A DNA stretch of 64,000 nt from Ruegeria sp. THAF33. GTDB lineage: Bacteria > Pseudomonadota > Alphaproteobacteria > Rhodobacterales > Rhodobacteraceae. How positions within the stretch are numbered: the first letter of the stretch is position 1; the number at the start of each line of letters is the position of its first letter. The stretch spans positions 2,416,501 to 2,480,500 of the forward strand of contig NZ_CP045384.1 of assembly GCF_009363615.1 (NCBI RefSeq), given 5' to 3'. The notes beneath the pieces are model-generated. The model made no database searches, was not told where the DNA came from, and saw only the letters and a list, made by a program, of their open reading frames with translations. Shown one piece after another: positions 17,890 through 27,532 of this stretch. The translations under genes and the position numbers were made by a program.

Positions 17890-19191
17890 TCAGCCATTCA
17901 GGCGATTCAGACGCGCTGTGACAGAAAGGCCGTGCGCCTCGAGGCTTTCTGATTGCGCCAGTTGTTCAGCGGCGGGCCCGATGGCGCGCAGGGCCTCGGG
18001 GGTCATCTGGCTGAGCGTGGTGCGTTTGAGAAAATCCATCACGCTGAGCCCGGACGAGAACCGCGCGGACCGGGCCGTCGGAAGCACGTGGTTGGGGCCG
18101 CCGACATAATCGCCGATGGCTTCGGGCGTGTACTGGCCCAGAAAGATGGCCCCGGCGTGGATGGTTTTTTCGCTCAGCGCCACCGGGTCTGCGACGCAAA
18201 GCTCCAGATGTTCCGGGGCGATACGGTTCGACAGGATTGCAGCCTGGTTCAGATCACGGACGGTGATGATGGCGCCGAAGTCGCGCCAGCTGGCCCCGGC
18301 GATGGCGCGGCGTTGCAGGGTTTCGAGGCGTTTTTCGACCGCCTTCGCGACGCTTTGGCCAAAAGCGGCATCATCCGTGATCAGAATCGACTGCGCGCTT
18401 TCGTCGTGTTCGGCCTGGCTGAGCAGGTCCAGCGCGATCCAGTCGGGATCGTTGTCCTTGTCGGCGATGACCAGGATTTCCGATGGGCCCGCAATCATGT
18501 CGATACCGACCTTGCCGAACACCCGCCGTTTGGCCGCCGCCACAAAGGCGTTTCCCGGCCCGGTGATCTTGTCGACCGGCGCGATAGTGTCGGTGCCATA
18601 GGCCAGCGCCGCCACGGCCTGCGCGCCGCCGATGCGATAGACCTCGTCCACGCCCGCCAGTTGCGCGGCCAGCAGAACCAGTGGATTCACCTGCCCGTCC
18701 GGCGTGGGCACAACGATGGCCAACCGTTCAACCCCCGCCACCTTGGCCGGGATGGCATTCATCAGAACCGAAGACGGGTATGAAGCCAACCCGCCCGGCA
18801 CGTAAAGCCCGGCGGCCGAGACCGCCGACCAGCGCCAGCCCAGTGTGGCCCCGGCCTCATCCGTCCAGCTTTGGTCGCTGGGCATCTGACGTTCGTGATA
18901 GGCCCGGATGCGGGCGGCGGCCAGTTCCAGCGCCGCCCGGTCTTCAGCCCCGACTTGCGCCACCGCGTCTGCGATCTCCTGCGCGCTGAAGGCCAGCGTT
19001 TCGGGCGTCAGCTTCAGCCGGTCGAATTTCGCGGTCAATTCAATGACTGCCGCGTCGCCCCGGTTGCGGACATCGTCGATGATCTGCGCCACGACCGCGT
19101 CCACATCCGGGCTGTCCTCGCGCTTGGCGGACAGAAGGGCCTGAAAGGCGGTTTCGAAATCGGGTGATGTGGCGTCAAGGAAAACAGGCAT
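17890..19191 (-). CDS. hisD: Histidinol dehydrogenase
   Basis: 433 residues; the last two steps of histidine synthesis (L-histidinol to L-histidine with NAD). Conserved blocks are visible: VPGGLASYPSSVLMNAIPAKVAG, YRIGGAQAVAALAYGT, KITGPGNAFVAAAKR, IDMIAGPSEILVIAD and the zinc/catalytic region with SQAEHDESAQS. A methionine ten codons upstream (19218) exists, but 19191 gives the family start MPVFLD. Other his genes are not in the window, as is usual for Rhodobacteraceae where hisD sits near murA. Confidence 0.97.
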   Translation of the reverse strand: MPVFLDATSPDFETAFQALLSAKREDSPDVDAVVAQIIDDVRNRGDAAVIELTAKFDRLKLTPETLAFSAQEIADAVAQVGAEDRAALELAAARIRAYHERQMPSDQSWTDEAGATLGWRWSAVSAAGLYVPGGLASYPSSVLMNAIPAKVAGVERLAIVVPTPDGQVNPLVLLAAQLAGVDEVYRIGGAQAVAALAYGTDTIAPVDKITGPGNAFVAAAKRRVFGKVGIDMIAGPSEILVIADKDNDPDWIALDLLSQAEHDESAQSILITDDAAFGQSVAKAVEKRLETLQRRAIAGASWRDFGAIITVRDLNQAAILSNRIAPEHLELCVADPVALSEKTIHAGAIFLGQYTPEAIGDYVGGPNHVLPTARSARFSSGLSVMDFLKRTTLSQMTPEALRAIGPAAEQLAQSESLEAHGLSVTARLNRLNG

Positions 19192-19252
19192 GATCTGGCA
19201 CTCCGGGCGTTGCGCCACGGGACATATCGCCCACGGGGCGCGGCCTCAACCC

Positions 19253-19774
19253 TCAGCCCTCGGGGTGCAGCGATTTGCGCATGGCAAAGCAGGTCAGGTC
19301 CCGACTGTCACTGCATTGACCGGTGAACTTCCAGCCGTAGCGCAAATAGAATTCCCGTGCGGTTTGGGTGGCATCCAGATGCACCTCGGTACAGCCGCAC
19401 GCGGCCAGTTGCCGTTCCAGCCGCTTGAGCAACGCGGCCCCCACCCCACTGCCGACGTGATCCGGGTCAACATAGAGCAAGGTGATCTTGCCGGTTTCGA
19501 ACAACCCACCGACAGCGACCACCTGCCCTTCACGCTGGGCCAGCCAGATCTGTGATCCCGGCTTGAACCAGCCCCGGATGGTCGCCGGGTCTTTGTTCGC
19601 GGTCCATTGTTCCAGATGGTCGGGATCGTTGTTGTGATCGGCCACACAAAGCTGCGTGATCGACCGGATCAGCACGCGGCTGATGTCGAACACATCGAAC
19701 ACCGTCGCCGGACGCAGGGCAATACCCTCGGGCACATTTGAAAACGCCTGAGAAATGCCGCGCTTGTTCTGCAT
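19253..19774 (-). CDS. GNAT-family N-acetyltransferase
   Basis: 173 residues with the GNAT fold: acceptor region RPATVFDVFDISRVL, the acetyl-CoA loop D-P-D-H-V-G-S-G-V-G-A-A-L-L and the tail segment A-R-E-F-Y-L-R-Y-G-W. The start directly abuts the DUF2948 stop (19775), so it reads with murA and DUF2948. This copy interrupts the usual DUF2948-hisD adjacency. Substrate unknown. Confidence 0.84.
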   Translation of the reverse strand: MQNKRGISQAFSNVPEGIALRPATVFDVFDISRVLIRSITQLCVADHNNDPDHLEQWTANKDPATIRGWFKPGSQIWLAQREGQVVAVGGLFETGKITLLYVDPDHVGSGVGAALLKRLERQLAACGCTEVHLDATQTAREFYLRYGWKFTGQCSDSRDLTCFAMRKSLHPEG

Positions 19775-20251
19775 CTATTCGGGGTGCTGCGGCGCCCGGC
19801 CGGATGGGGCCCGATACGGGCGCGTGACGTCCTTGAGCGTGGCATCCAACGCCTCGACCTTCAGGCGGATCGCGCCGTCACCCGCCAGGGTCAGCAAGAC
19901 CTGGCCCGCGCCATCCTCGCCGGGTTCGAATTCGACGGACAGCAGCGACATGACCATGTCCTTCTCACTGCGATCTATGCCCTGACTGGCCACGGACAGA
20001 ACGGAATCAAAGACCAGCACCGACTGCACCCGTTCAAAGGGGCGGTCACGGCGGGCGGCGGCATCCTTGTCTTCCCAGCGAAAGCGGTTCAGCAACAGGC
20101 CAAAGCGGCGGTGCGACGGTTGCCATTTCATCTCGGTCACGGGAAAAACCGCATCCTGCACGAGGGTCGAGATCACCTTCAGGTCTTCTGCATCCTCAGC
20201 CCCCAGATTCAGCGGGGCTTCGCGCCCGTCTTCAAAACTTGCGTCCGTCAT
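19775..20251 (-). CDS. DUF2948 family protein
   Basis: 158 residues matching the alphaproteobacterial DUF2948 family: [13 protein letters not shown] near the start, then [21 protein letters not shown] and the C-terminal LEVEAL-like stretch with D-V-T-R-P-Y. Function unknown. It overlaps the murA stop by 4 bases (ATGA) and is a standing neighbour of murA and hisD. Confidence 0.9.
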   Translation of the reverse strand: MTDASFEDGREAPLNLGAEDAEDLKVISTLVQDAVFPVTEMKWQPSHRRFGLLLNRFRWEDKDAAARRDRPFERVQSVLVFDSVLSVASQGIDRSEKDMVMSLLSVEFEPGEDGAGQVLLTLAGDGAIRLKVEALDATLKDVTRPYRAPSGRAPQHPE

Positions 20252-21516
20252 TCGCCCTTGATCCGTTCGATTTTTGCGCCCACGCCTTCCAGCTTGCGCA
20301 CCACATGTTCATATCCGCGGTCCAAATGATAGACCCGGCTTACCGTTGTCTCACCTTCTGCCGCCAATCCGGCAAGGATCAGCGACACCGAAGCCCGCAG
20401 ATCCGTCGCCATCACTGGGGCGCCTTTCAGGGTTTCGACACCCGTGACGGTGGCGGTGCCGCCGTGCACCTCGATATTCGCACCCATGCGCACAAGTTCC
20501 GGGGCGTGCATGAAACGGTTTTCGAAAATACGCTCTTCCAGAACCGAGGTGCCTTCGGCCGTGCACATCAGCGCCATCATCTGCGCCTGAAGGTCGGTCG
20601 GGAAGCCCGGGAACGGTTCGGTCACCACGTCCACAGCCTGCACCCGGCCGTTCTTGCGCGCCACCTTCAAGCCGTTTTGGGTTTCGGTGACACTGACCCC
20701 CGCCGCGTCAAGCTTGGCCGCAAAGGATTCAACCAGCGCCATGCGCCCGCCCAGCAGTTCGACCTCGCCGCCGCAAATCGCCGGGGCCAGCATATAGGTG
20801 CCCAGTTCGATCCGGTCGGTGACAACCTGATGGGTGGCACCGTGCAACCGGTCGACGCCCTGAATTTCTATGGTCGAGCTGCCCTCGCCCGAAATCTGCG
20901 CACCCATCTTGCGCAGACATTCGACCAGATCGACGATCTCGGGTTCGCGCGCGGCGTTCTTGAGCACCGTGGTGCCCTTGGCCAGCGTCGCCGCCATGAC
21001 GATGTTTTCGGTGGCCCCGACCGAGGCAAAGCGCATCTCGTGCACCGCCCCTTTCAGGCCGCCCGGAGCCTTGGCATGCAGATAGCCGTCCTTCAGCTCG
21101 ATCTCGGCGCCCAGCGCCTCGAGCCCTTCCACATGCAAGTCCATTGGACGGGCACCAATCGCGCAACCACCGGGCAGAGAAACAACCGCCTGCCCGAACC
21201 GCGCCAGCAAGGGACCCAGCACCAGATTCGAGGCACGCATCTTGCGCACGATGTCATAATCCGCCGTTTGGCTGGTCAGACTGTGGCTCGACATCGCGAT
21301 CACCTGACCATCTTGCAGCGACGACACCTCGGCCCCCAGCGATTGCAGCAGAGCGGTCATGGTCTTGATGTCGCTTAGGCGTGGTGCGTTCGTCAGCGTC
21401 AGCGGTTCTTCGCTCAGCAAAGTTGCGGGCATCAGCGTCAGACACGCGTTCTTGGCCCCCGCAATCGGTATCTGACCATTCAGCGGGCCGTTGCCCGTTA
21501 CCAGAATCGAATCCAT
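20248..21516 (-). CDS. murA: UDP-N-acetylglucosamine 1-carboxyvinyltransferase
   Basis: 422 residues; first committed step of peptidoglycan synthesis, adding enolpyruvate from PEP to UDP-GlcNAc. The K-N pair near the start (GAKNACL), the catalytic-cysteine loop G-G-C-A-I-G-A-R-P with D-L-H following, and the usual family length are present. The cysteine form of the loop predicts fosfomycin sensitivity of the enzyme itself. It is followed by DUF2948 with a 4-base overlap and preceded by a small basic protein gene six bases upstream. Confidence 0.97.
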   Translation of the reverse strand: MDSILVTGNGPLNGQIPIAGAKNACLTLMPATLLSEEPLTLTNAPRLSDIKTMTALLQSLGAEVSSLQDGQVIAMSSHSLTSQTADYDIVRKMRASNLVLGPLLARFGQAVVSLPGGCAIGARPMDLHVEGLEALGAEIELKDGYLHAKAPGGLKGAVHEMRFASVGATENIVMAATLAKGTTVLKNAAREPEIVDLVECLRKMGAQISGEGSSTIEIQGVDRLHGATHQVVTDRIELGTYMLAPAICGGEVELLGGRMALVESFAAKLDAAGVSVTETQNGLKVARKNGRVQAVDVVTEPFPGFPTDLQAQMMALMCTAEGTSVLEERIFENRFMHAPELVRMGANIEVHGGTATVTGVETLKGAPVMATDLRASVSLILAGLAAEGETTVSRVYHLDRGYEHVVRKLEGVGAKIERIKGE

Positions 21517-21522
21517 CTGCTC

Positions 21523-21678
21523 TTATCCCTTGTCCTTGTCGGCCTTGTCCCCAGAGGCCGCCCGCGCCTTGGCCTGCGCCTTGCGCCGGGCCATATTGGC
21601 CTTCAGCGCCGCTTTCAGCCGCTCTTCGCGCGCATCCCCGGATTTGCCTTGTTTTTTGGGTGAATTTTTATTCGTCAT
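21523..21678 (-). CDS. Small basic Lys/Ala-rich protein upstream of murA
   Basis: A 51-residue frame starting MTNKNSPKK and ending KADKDKG, read on the reverse strand and ending six bases before murA. It is very rich in Lys, Ala and Arg, with a central amphipathic stretch (REERLKAALKANMARRKAQA) likely to be helical. A purine-rich AGAAAG lies just before the ATG. No known domain. Its place directly ahead of murA and clean codon use support a real gene. Function unknown; nucleic-acid or ribosome contact would fit the charge but is a guess. Confidence 0.65.
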   Translation of the reverse strand: MTNKNSPKKQGKSGDAREERLKAALKANMARRKAQAKARAASGDKADKDKG

Positions 21679-21761
21679 GATCTTTCTCTACAGGAGGTGA
21701 AAAAAACCGTCCAGACACCCTTGCGCCGCGTTTCGTTTGAGTCTAATCACCCGCCCACAGC

Positions 21762-21836
<75 letters not shown>

Positions 21837-22125
21837 TCTTCTCAGAAAATTGCGAAGCATTTGGTGACAAAATGACTGTGTGGCGACCAAATGGCGACCA
21901 CTGTGCAAGCTTATTCGCAACAAAATAAATTTGCTCAACGCATTCGGCGCCACGACAATACTATTGAACTATGATTGGTTTCGTACTCGGCGAGGCAGTC
22001 GAACCCGTCTTACTCGCCCCCCGGCACCCCTCAAGCAGGCTGAGCGTTTGACCGTGCAACGCCCTTCACTCCGGCCTTGAGCGGCGCTAGTCTCTGCCCT
22101 GAACAACGCTGAAAGGAGCCACCCG
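21837..22125. other. tRNA-proximal non-coding stretch
   Basis: No convincing gene. A short direct repeat, TGGCGACCA, occurs twice back to back near 21880-21901 just after tRNA-Thr, the sort of place where integrating elements leave end sequences. No integrase gene or second tRNA-end copy was found, so an attachment site cannot be claimed. The HlyU-like gene begins after a good ribosome site at the right end. Confidence 0.4.
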
Positions 22126-22395
22126 ATGTCCCTCTTCTCAAAACTCTTCGGCGGCGTTGAGAAGTCCAAGCCGGATCCGGTTTCTTACAAAGGGTTCGAG
22201 ATATTCCCCGACCTGATGGCCGAGGGCAGCAAATTTCGCCTGATGGCCCGTATCGAAAAGACCATCGACGGAGATCGAAAGACTCATACGGTGATCAGGG
22301 CGGATGTCTTCGACAGTCGGGAACAGGCCGAAAGCTTTAGTATAGCAAAGGCGAAACAGGTCATTGATGAGCAAGGCGACAGCATTTTCAGCTAG
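22126..22395 (+). CDS. HlyU-family protein
   Basis: 89 residues matching the HlyU family (pfam10115). It starts MSLFSKLFGG and has Y-K-G-F-E-I-F-P-D in the middle, then F-R-L-M-A-R-I-E-K, the T-H-T-V-I-R-A-D strand and a helix with E-Q-A-E-S-F. The name comes from a Vibrio haemolysin activator, but this short alphaproteobacterial form has not been shown to bind DNA. AAAGGAG lies upstream of the ATG. It stands alone. Confidence 0.82.
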   Translation: MSLFSKLFGGVEKSKPDPVSYKGFEIFPDLMAEGSKFRLMARIEKTIDGDRKTHTVIRADVFDSREQAESFSIAKAKQVIDEQGDSIFS

Positions 22396-22719
22396 GGAGG
22401 TCCTAGCTTGAAGCCTGATCTACGAGCGGAACCGATGAGCATGCTTATGCGTATTATTCTGAACGCATTCCATAGGTTATCATTTGTCAAACTTTGTTCG
22501 GCGAAGAAGTCTTCGTGCAGCAGTTTATCTGCCCTGTTGTTGTGTTAGCTGCCATCGCAAAGCGCATAAAGCAGGCAATCGCGTAAAACACTGGAACGCA
22601 GGTTTTTCCCCAGAGCGGGTGATCGGTCATATTTGTCGGGCTTTAGCTTCGAACCCATAGCCGATGCGTTGGGTGTCACTTTCCAGGAAAAATCGCTTTA
22701 CCGGAAATCCGCGCGGCAC
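22396..22719. other. Intergenic stretch between the HlyU-like gene and the cyclase gene
   Basis: About 320 A+T-richer bases between two convergent genes. No RNA gene, repeat or clear terminator hairpin was found. The frame that starts at 22633 on the forward strand is antisense to the cyclase gene and is not treated as real. Confidence 0.4.
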
Positions 22720-24435
22720 TTACTCGGGCAAGCCGGCCAGACGCAGAGACGCGCAGTCTTTCTCCAATCGTTCTGCATCAGAGAAAAGCTGAGTTTTTGC
22801 CCAGTCCGATATGGAAAACTGAGGGCGGTATTTCATCACATTCCGCGCCTCATCGCGAGCGGCCTCAACGTTATCCGTTTCCATATGTACGATAACGAGG
22901 TCGAGATGCCCAAAGCCTTCAACTCTTTGACCATATTCGGTGAATGCCTTCTTGGCTTCCTCGTATTGACCGTCGAGCCGAAGTGCCAAACCCAGAACGC
23001 CAGCATACCAGCCCGGATAGTGAGGGTTGAGAGTAATGGCTTGCCGCGCCACGCGGATCGCTTCTTTTGCCTGCCCTTTGAATGCCAATGTAATCGACAG
23101 CCTTGCAGCCACATCAGCGTGGTTTGGATTTAGCTGCAGTGCCTTATTGAACTTCCCGATAGCAGATTCCAGTTTACCATCGATTGCATCCGCGAAACCC
23201 GCAATTGCGTGAGCCTCTGGGTTGTAGCTGTCTATCTCCAGAGCACGTCGAGCGCAGTCGCGTGCCTCTGCCAGCGCCGCATTTCGGTCTGCTACAAAAC
23301 CGTGCCTTGCTTCGACAGTACAAATGAACCCCAAAGTGCAATATGGCGCGGAGTAGCCAGGATCCAGGGAAATTGCCTGTCGAGCAAACCGACGAGCGTC
23401 AGCCTGTGCTTCCTTAGTTATTCTGCGCGAGGCTTCCACAGCTTGCAGCTGAGCAGTCCAGGCATCCAGATGTTTAGTACCCGAACCTCTGAAACGGGCC
23501 ATCTCGCCCGCCAGTAATTCGACTTGAAGTTCAGTCGCAATTCTTAGGGCAATTTCATCCTGAACCTCGAATACGTCTTCTATCAGGCGATCAAACCGGT
23601 CTGCCCAAATGTGCATTCCGGACTTCGCATCGATTAGCTGCGCGGTAATTCGCACACGACTACCACTTTGGCGGACACTTCCCTCGAGAACAAGATCGAC
23701 TCCTTGTTCCAGTCCGACCTGTTTCACATCCACGGAGCGCCCCTTGTAGACGAAAGTGGAATTCCGCGCGACGACCAGTAGGTTCGGGAGCTTTGACAGA
23801 GTGGTAATTATCTCTTCGGTAATGCCATCGGCAAAAAATTCCTGATCGGGGTCGGAAGAAAGATTGTCAAAGGGTAGAACGCCGATCAGCAATGACTTCG
23901 AGTGACTGGCTGGCGTTACTCGCGGTGGAGCGGAGCCGGGTGGCGACCATTGGAATACTTCCACTGGTGACGGGGCATTCTTGAACTGCCGTTCGCCAGC
24001 GCGGTGGAATTGCTCGGCGAGCCTCTCATCAAGACTGCGATGGACGACATCGGAAATTAATACAGCCTCTTCGTTGGAAGCCTCTTGTAGCCGCGCGGCT
24101 ATGTTGATCCCATCGCCGAAGATGTCATCTTCGTCGAATACGACATCTCCCAGATGAACGCCCACGCGCAGTTTAAGCGAGGACTGGGCTGACACTTGGC
24201 TTTGAAGATCGAGGGCGCACCGCACTGCATCCGAGACCGCGCTGAACTCGACCAGCCATCCATCGCCCATCCTCTTCACGATATTGCCGCGATGATCACT
24301 TACCAATGGATCGAACAACTCTCGACGCAGGACACGGAGTTCGCTGAGAGTCCTGTTCTCATCCGCCTTTATCTGGCCCGAGTAGTTTACTACATCGGCC
24401 GAGAGTACTGCGGAAAGTCTGCGGTTCCCGTTCAT
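22720..24435 (-). CDS. Class III adenylate/guanylate cyclase with TolB-like and TPR domains
   Basis: 571 residues. The cyclase homology domain (about 5-180) has metal Asp14 (LSADVVNYS) and Asp58, Lys54 (VKRMGDGW) at the base-recognition site, Asp108, and transition-state Asn111 and Arg115 (G-I-N-I-A-A-R-L), so it looks competent. A FlgO/TolB-like middle domain follows (VLPFDNLSSDPDQEFFADGITEEI to ELQVEL), then a run of TPR repeats to the end. There is no membrane segment. Such proteins are common in Rhizobiales and Rhodobacterales and may couple protein contacts to cAMP production. Start at 24435 is the first methionine giving the family N-terminus; a longer frame to 24525 adds unrelated residues. 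Confidence 0.87.
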   Translation of the reverse strand: MNGNRRLSAVLSADVVNYSGQIKADENRTLSELRVLRRELFDPLVSDHRGNIVKRMGDGWLVEFSAVSDAVRCALDLQSQVSAQSSLKLRVGVHLGDVVFDEDDIFGDGINIAARLQEASNEEAVLISDVVHRSLDERLAEQFHRAGERQFKNAPSPVEVFQWSPPGSAPPRVTPASHSKSLLIGVLPFDNLSSDPDQEFFADGITEEIITTLSKLPNLLVVARNSTFVYKGRSVDVKQVGLEQGVDLVLEGSVRQSGSRVRITAQLIDAKSGMHIWADRFDRLIEDVFEVQDEIALRIATELQVELLAGEMARFRGSGTKHLDAWTAQLQAVEASRRITKEAQADARRFARQAISLDPGYSAPYCTLGFICTVEARHGFVADRNAALAEARDCARRALEIDSYNPEAHAIAGFADAIDGKLESAIGKFNKALQLNPNHADVAARLSITLAFKGQAKEAIRVARQAITLNPHYPGWYAGVLGLALRLDGQYEEAKKAFTEYGQRVEGFGHLDLVIVHMETDNVEAARDEARNVMKYRPQFSISDWAKTQLFSDAERLEKDCASLRLAGLPE

Positions 24436-25449
24436 GTCTATTCGTAACGCATAACGCGTTGCATGGAAAAGACATCTTGTTTTTAGAGACTCTGCACAAA
24501 CGCCGACCGGCCACTTTGTGGGCAAACCTGTTCCAATCTGTAATTTTCTGAACGGCCGCTGTTTGGAATAGTTTGTCGTAGTTGACTGAGCCTACCCAAC
24601 TGATCTGGTCCATGGTTGCATTGAGGAATCTGAGGCATGGCATGTCCCGTCTTGATGCAATCAGGCAGATAGTCGGCGCTTAACAGCCCCACCACCCCTG
24701 AAGTAACAAGAACGGTGGAATGGGTGTTGATCAATAGAAGGAACCGGAGCCGCTTTAGAAAGAAAGCGAACGGCTGAAACGCGCAGTTTCAAATCAGACC
24801 TTGGACAAACTGATCCTGACGGTGACGGCCATCCGTTGCTCGACGAGCGAAGAGAGAGGCTCCTGCAAAAACAATGGGAAGGTTTGCGTCGACAAGATCG
24901 GGCGCGCCCTGTTAGGGAAAGAGAAAAAGAGTTGTCAAAGCCAACCCGCATCGATGGGTTCATCCGCGCCTGCAATCGAGAACGTCGCGAACTCAACGCA
25001 TCTGGCAAGCCGGCCGGGAAGGAGTTTGAATTCGCAGCAGCAGAAGCCACCAAGCTGCTCAAGCGGCGTAGTGGAGGATTCAACAATCATTTTTTAGGTG
25101 TTTGAAGGAAATTTAAATCTGGAGTTAAACGGATTTTCGTTTCTCTGGCTCGAAAAACCGCAAACAGTTTGAAACCGCAGCAAAAGCCTGCCTCTGATAC
25201 CTGTTGCTTGGATCCGGGTTGTACAGAAAATATTCCTGTCACGCTCCACGCGTTGTGCCTGCTACAAAGGCCTGTCTTTCGGGAAGTTTTCGTTTTGGCT
25301 TATTTTTCATTGCGTTAAACTTGCCAAACAAACGAATTATACCTGCAAGTACATTTCTCGACCAACCAGATTCGTCTCTTTTTTGGTTTTCGTGCTAGAG
25401 TAATTTTCTGAACAAGTTCTATTCAACACTAACCTCCTCAGGTGGCCGT
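24436..25449. other. Accessory intergenic region with one possible small gene
   Basis: About 1 kb of mixed composition. The only frame with protein-like content is forward from 24731 to 25105, probably using TTG at 24836: very Arg/Glu/Lys-rich (L-D-E-R-R-E-R-L-L-Q-K-Q-W), ending N-N-H-F-L-G-V. No methionine start or ribosome site is convincing, and no family is recognised. It may be the tail of a decayed gene. Nothing else is seen. Confidence 0.35.
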
Positions 25450-26769
25450 ATGTCTGCGCATTGTCAAAGTATTCGGGATGAAATTGAGACGCTTGAGCAA
25501 AGTATTGAACTTCTCGATATTCAGATTCAAAACACTGTTGACCCAATACAAAAGTCTGCGCTTTTTCGATTTAGAAAGCAGTCGCTGTCACTGCTTCAGC
25601 GAAAAAGGGAGGCTCTTAAGGCGTGTGAAGAGAGCGGGCCCCCATTGCCGCAAGTTCCGGCGGATATGTCAGATTTCGGTTCTGAGGTGACTCAAGGTAT
25701 CCCTGGTTACGAGCTTGTCGCGGGTAAAGATACTCTTGCAAGAATATTTGTTGGTCGCCGCCCACCCGTAGTTGTTATGGCATCAGAACTTTTGGATGAC
25801 GCGGATTCTGACTATTCGTCTAAAGCCCTCGGATTTGATCTGAATTCCCTTCCAATCCATTCGTTGCCCTTCAATCCAGCCCGGATTGATTATGCCGAAC
25901 TTGAGATTTCCGGCCCATCTGGGACAACAGTTATTCCAGGTGATATTGGTGATGGCGTATTCTCAAATGATACCAAGAGTTTCTCTGAAGACGACAATAT
26001 CAACTTCTATATCCGCGGTCGGGAAATCTCAAAGCCTGGACGGCATCGTTTTACTGCGCGGCTTTATCGCAACGGTACTCTTGTCGGCGAAAAGTCTCTT
26101 GGGCAACCACAGTTTCATCCGACGAAGGATCTGCGAATTCTTGTTGTCGTTGAGATCTTTCCCTTTCCTGCAGAGAAATGGGAAATTCTCTTTCAGGCTC
26201 TGGAGGACTTGTCTCGAATTTTTCCTATTCGATCAGGTTTGGCGCCTCTGGATGGGGATCAGGAAGCCGGGCTGCGCTACCGAATTGAGCCGATACCAAT
26301 TGATTTCGCGTGGCCTGATCGGACTCCCGTTGCGCAGCGCCTCGCCGCATTTAACCAGGAGCAGTCTGCTGCTGGCAGGCCGGATCGGGCCGAGCATGTC
26401 CTGACAATACGCACTCAACAACCCGGAGAAATGCCGCTTGGCGGAAGTGCCCAATCTGGACCAAACGGGAGCATCGCGGGTGTTACTCTGAATGTGGACC
26501 CTCCTATGGACAATTCGTTCGGCACCTTAGTTTCCCACGAAATTGCGCACAACTTCTTGACTGTGCCTCACGTTGGTGACGAGGGCGTAGCGCTCAATGA
26601 ACCAGCTGCATTCGATTTAGTCGCTCGTAAATCAGTAGCGAATCCCAGGGCGTTAATGTACCGGATTTACAATTTAACTCCCAACGGAACTGCGTTTCTT
26701 GTTCCAGACTCTTGGCGCACCATCCGAGAACGCCTGCTTACTAGGTCCAGCACAGGCAATGACGAGTGA
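25450..26769 (+). CDS. HExxH-containing putative metallopeptidase
   Basis: 439 residues, no recognised family. Residues 1-65 are Glu/Leu/Gln-rich and probably coiled coil. A beta-rich middle part (about 100-250) contains Ig-like text such as RIDYAELEISGPSGT and GRHRFTARLYRNGTLVG. The C-terminal part has H-E-I-A-H at 363-367 in SHEIAHNF, a zinc-binding HExxH motif, with His374 seven residues on; the spacing differs by one from the metzincin pattern and the usual glycine is absent. No signal peptide is seen, so export would need another route. Base composition is lower in G+C than the core genes. Peptidase activity is inferred only from the motif. Confidence 0.65.
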   Translation: MSAHCQSIRDEIETLEQSIELLDIQIQNTVDPIQKSALFRFRKQSLSLLQRKREALKACEESGPPLPQVPADMSDFGSEVTQGIPGYELVAGKDTLARIFVGRRPPVVVMASELLDDADSDYSSKALGFDLNSLPIHSLPFNPARIDYAELEISGPSGTTVIPGDIGDGVFSNDTKSFSEDDNINFYIRGREISKPGRHRFTARLYRNGTLVGEKSLGQPQFHPTKDLRILVVVEIFPFPAEKWEILFQALEDLSRIFPIRSGLAPLDGDQEAGLRYRIEPIPIDFAWPDRTPVAQRLAAFNQEQSAAGRPDRAEHVLTIRTQQPGEMPLGGSAQSGPNGSIAGVTLNVDPPMDNSFGTLVSHEIAHNFLTVPHVGDEGVALNEPAAFDLVARKSVANPRALMYRIYNLTPNGTAFLVPDSWRTIRERLLTRSSTGNDE

Positions 26770-27190
26770 TTTGACTTCGGGTATTTGGCGACCGTGAGTT
26801 TGATGTGATTTCCTTGTGTGCTGGTGGTTTGCCAAAGGATGAACTGCGTAATTCTGCTATTCAAAACTGGGGTCTTTCGCTTTGAACCGAAAACCGGCCA
26901 AGAGATTTGGAGACTGCTTAACCGAAATCGAGAAAATCTGGGTCACGCCGGAGGCATACCGGACCCAGAGAGTTTGGGCGATAGAGACCTTTGTGATTAA
27001 TGGAGAGGGCCTAAGCGACAGGCTGGCTGTCTAAACAACTCAATACTTCAAGTTCACATCACGCCTGAAATAGACCCGCGCTGCAAGCAAGCTAGAGGGG
27101 ACAAGAGCAACGCGGGCCCCCCGAAGGGTGGTAGTAAAACGGATGTAGCGTTGTGGCCTGAACCGGCCCCGTGTCGTAGCGCCGCAGGCA

Positions 27191-27232
27191 AGAAAAAACC
27201 CGCGCTGCTGAGGGATAGGAGCAAGCGCGGGG
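27191..27232 (-). terminator. Reverse-strand intrinsic terminator, second of a hairpin pair
   Basis: Read on the reverse strand, CCCGCGC-TTGCT pairs with AGC-AGCGCGGG and is followed at once by TTTTTT (27196-27191). A sister hairpin with the same arms (CCCGCGCTGC / GCAACGCGGG) lies at 27075-27116 but lacks the T tract. No reverse-strand gene is recognised upstream, so what it terminates is unknown; a small RNA is possible. Confidence 0.6.
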
Positions 27233-27361
27233 CAAGTGTTCGGGGTGACAGGTTTACGCCGCTGCTGGCCGATCGGATCAATCTTGCAAACACTTTGCGC
27301 AGCACGACAGACCGGATCATCGGCATAGTACTTCCGTTTGCAAAGAATTGGAGCAACTTAG

Positions 27362-27532
27362 ATGCAGGATTTACTTGATGTTTTTTGGGTGGCCGCGTTT
27401 GTTTGTCTGCTCGCATTCGCCTTCATCGCGGATTTTTGTTTGGCTGTCCCTGAAACGCAAAGGTTGCGAGCAATTGGTTGTGTTGGGTGTTGTTGGCCTA
27501 TGCTGCTGCACCGGTTCTTTCGAAAAGACTAA
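27362..27532 (+). CDS. Possible small membrane protein (56 residues)
   Basis: A 56-codon frame starting MQDLLDVFWVAAFVCLLAF. Residues 8-30 are strongly hydrophobic, one membrane span, followed by a short Cys- and Arg-containing tail ending H-R-F-F-R-K-D, a plausible inside anchor. The upstream sequence gcaacttag offers no good ribosome site. No family is recognised. Listed as possible only. Confidence 0.35.
   Translation: MQDLLDVFWVAAFVCLLAFAFIADFCLAVPETQRLRAIGCVGCCWPMLLHRFFRKD

Noticed and set aside
21691..21708. AGGAGGTG followed by an A run, resembling a strong ribosome site or the complement of the 16S 3' end
   Set aside because: No start codon follows at the right distance, and no rRNA sequence is near it.
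22633..23133. Forward open frame of 166 codons over the end of the cyclase gene
   Set aside because: It lies antisense to the TPR region, whose protein is clearly conserved, and has no family text or ribosome site.
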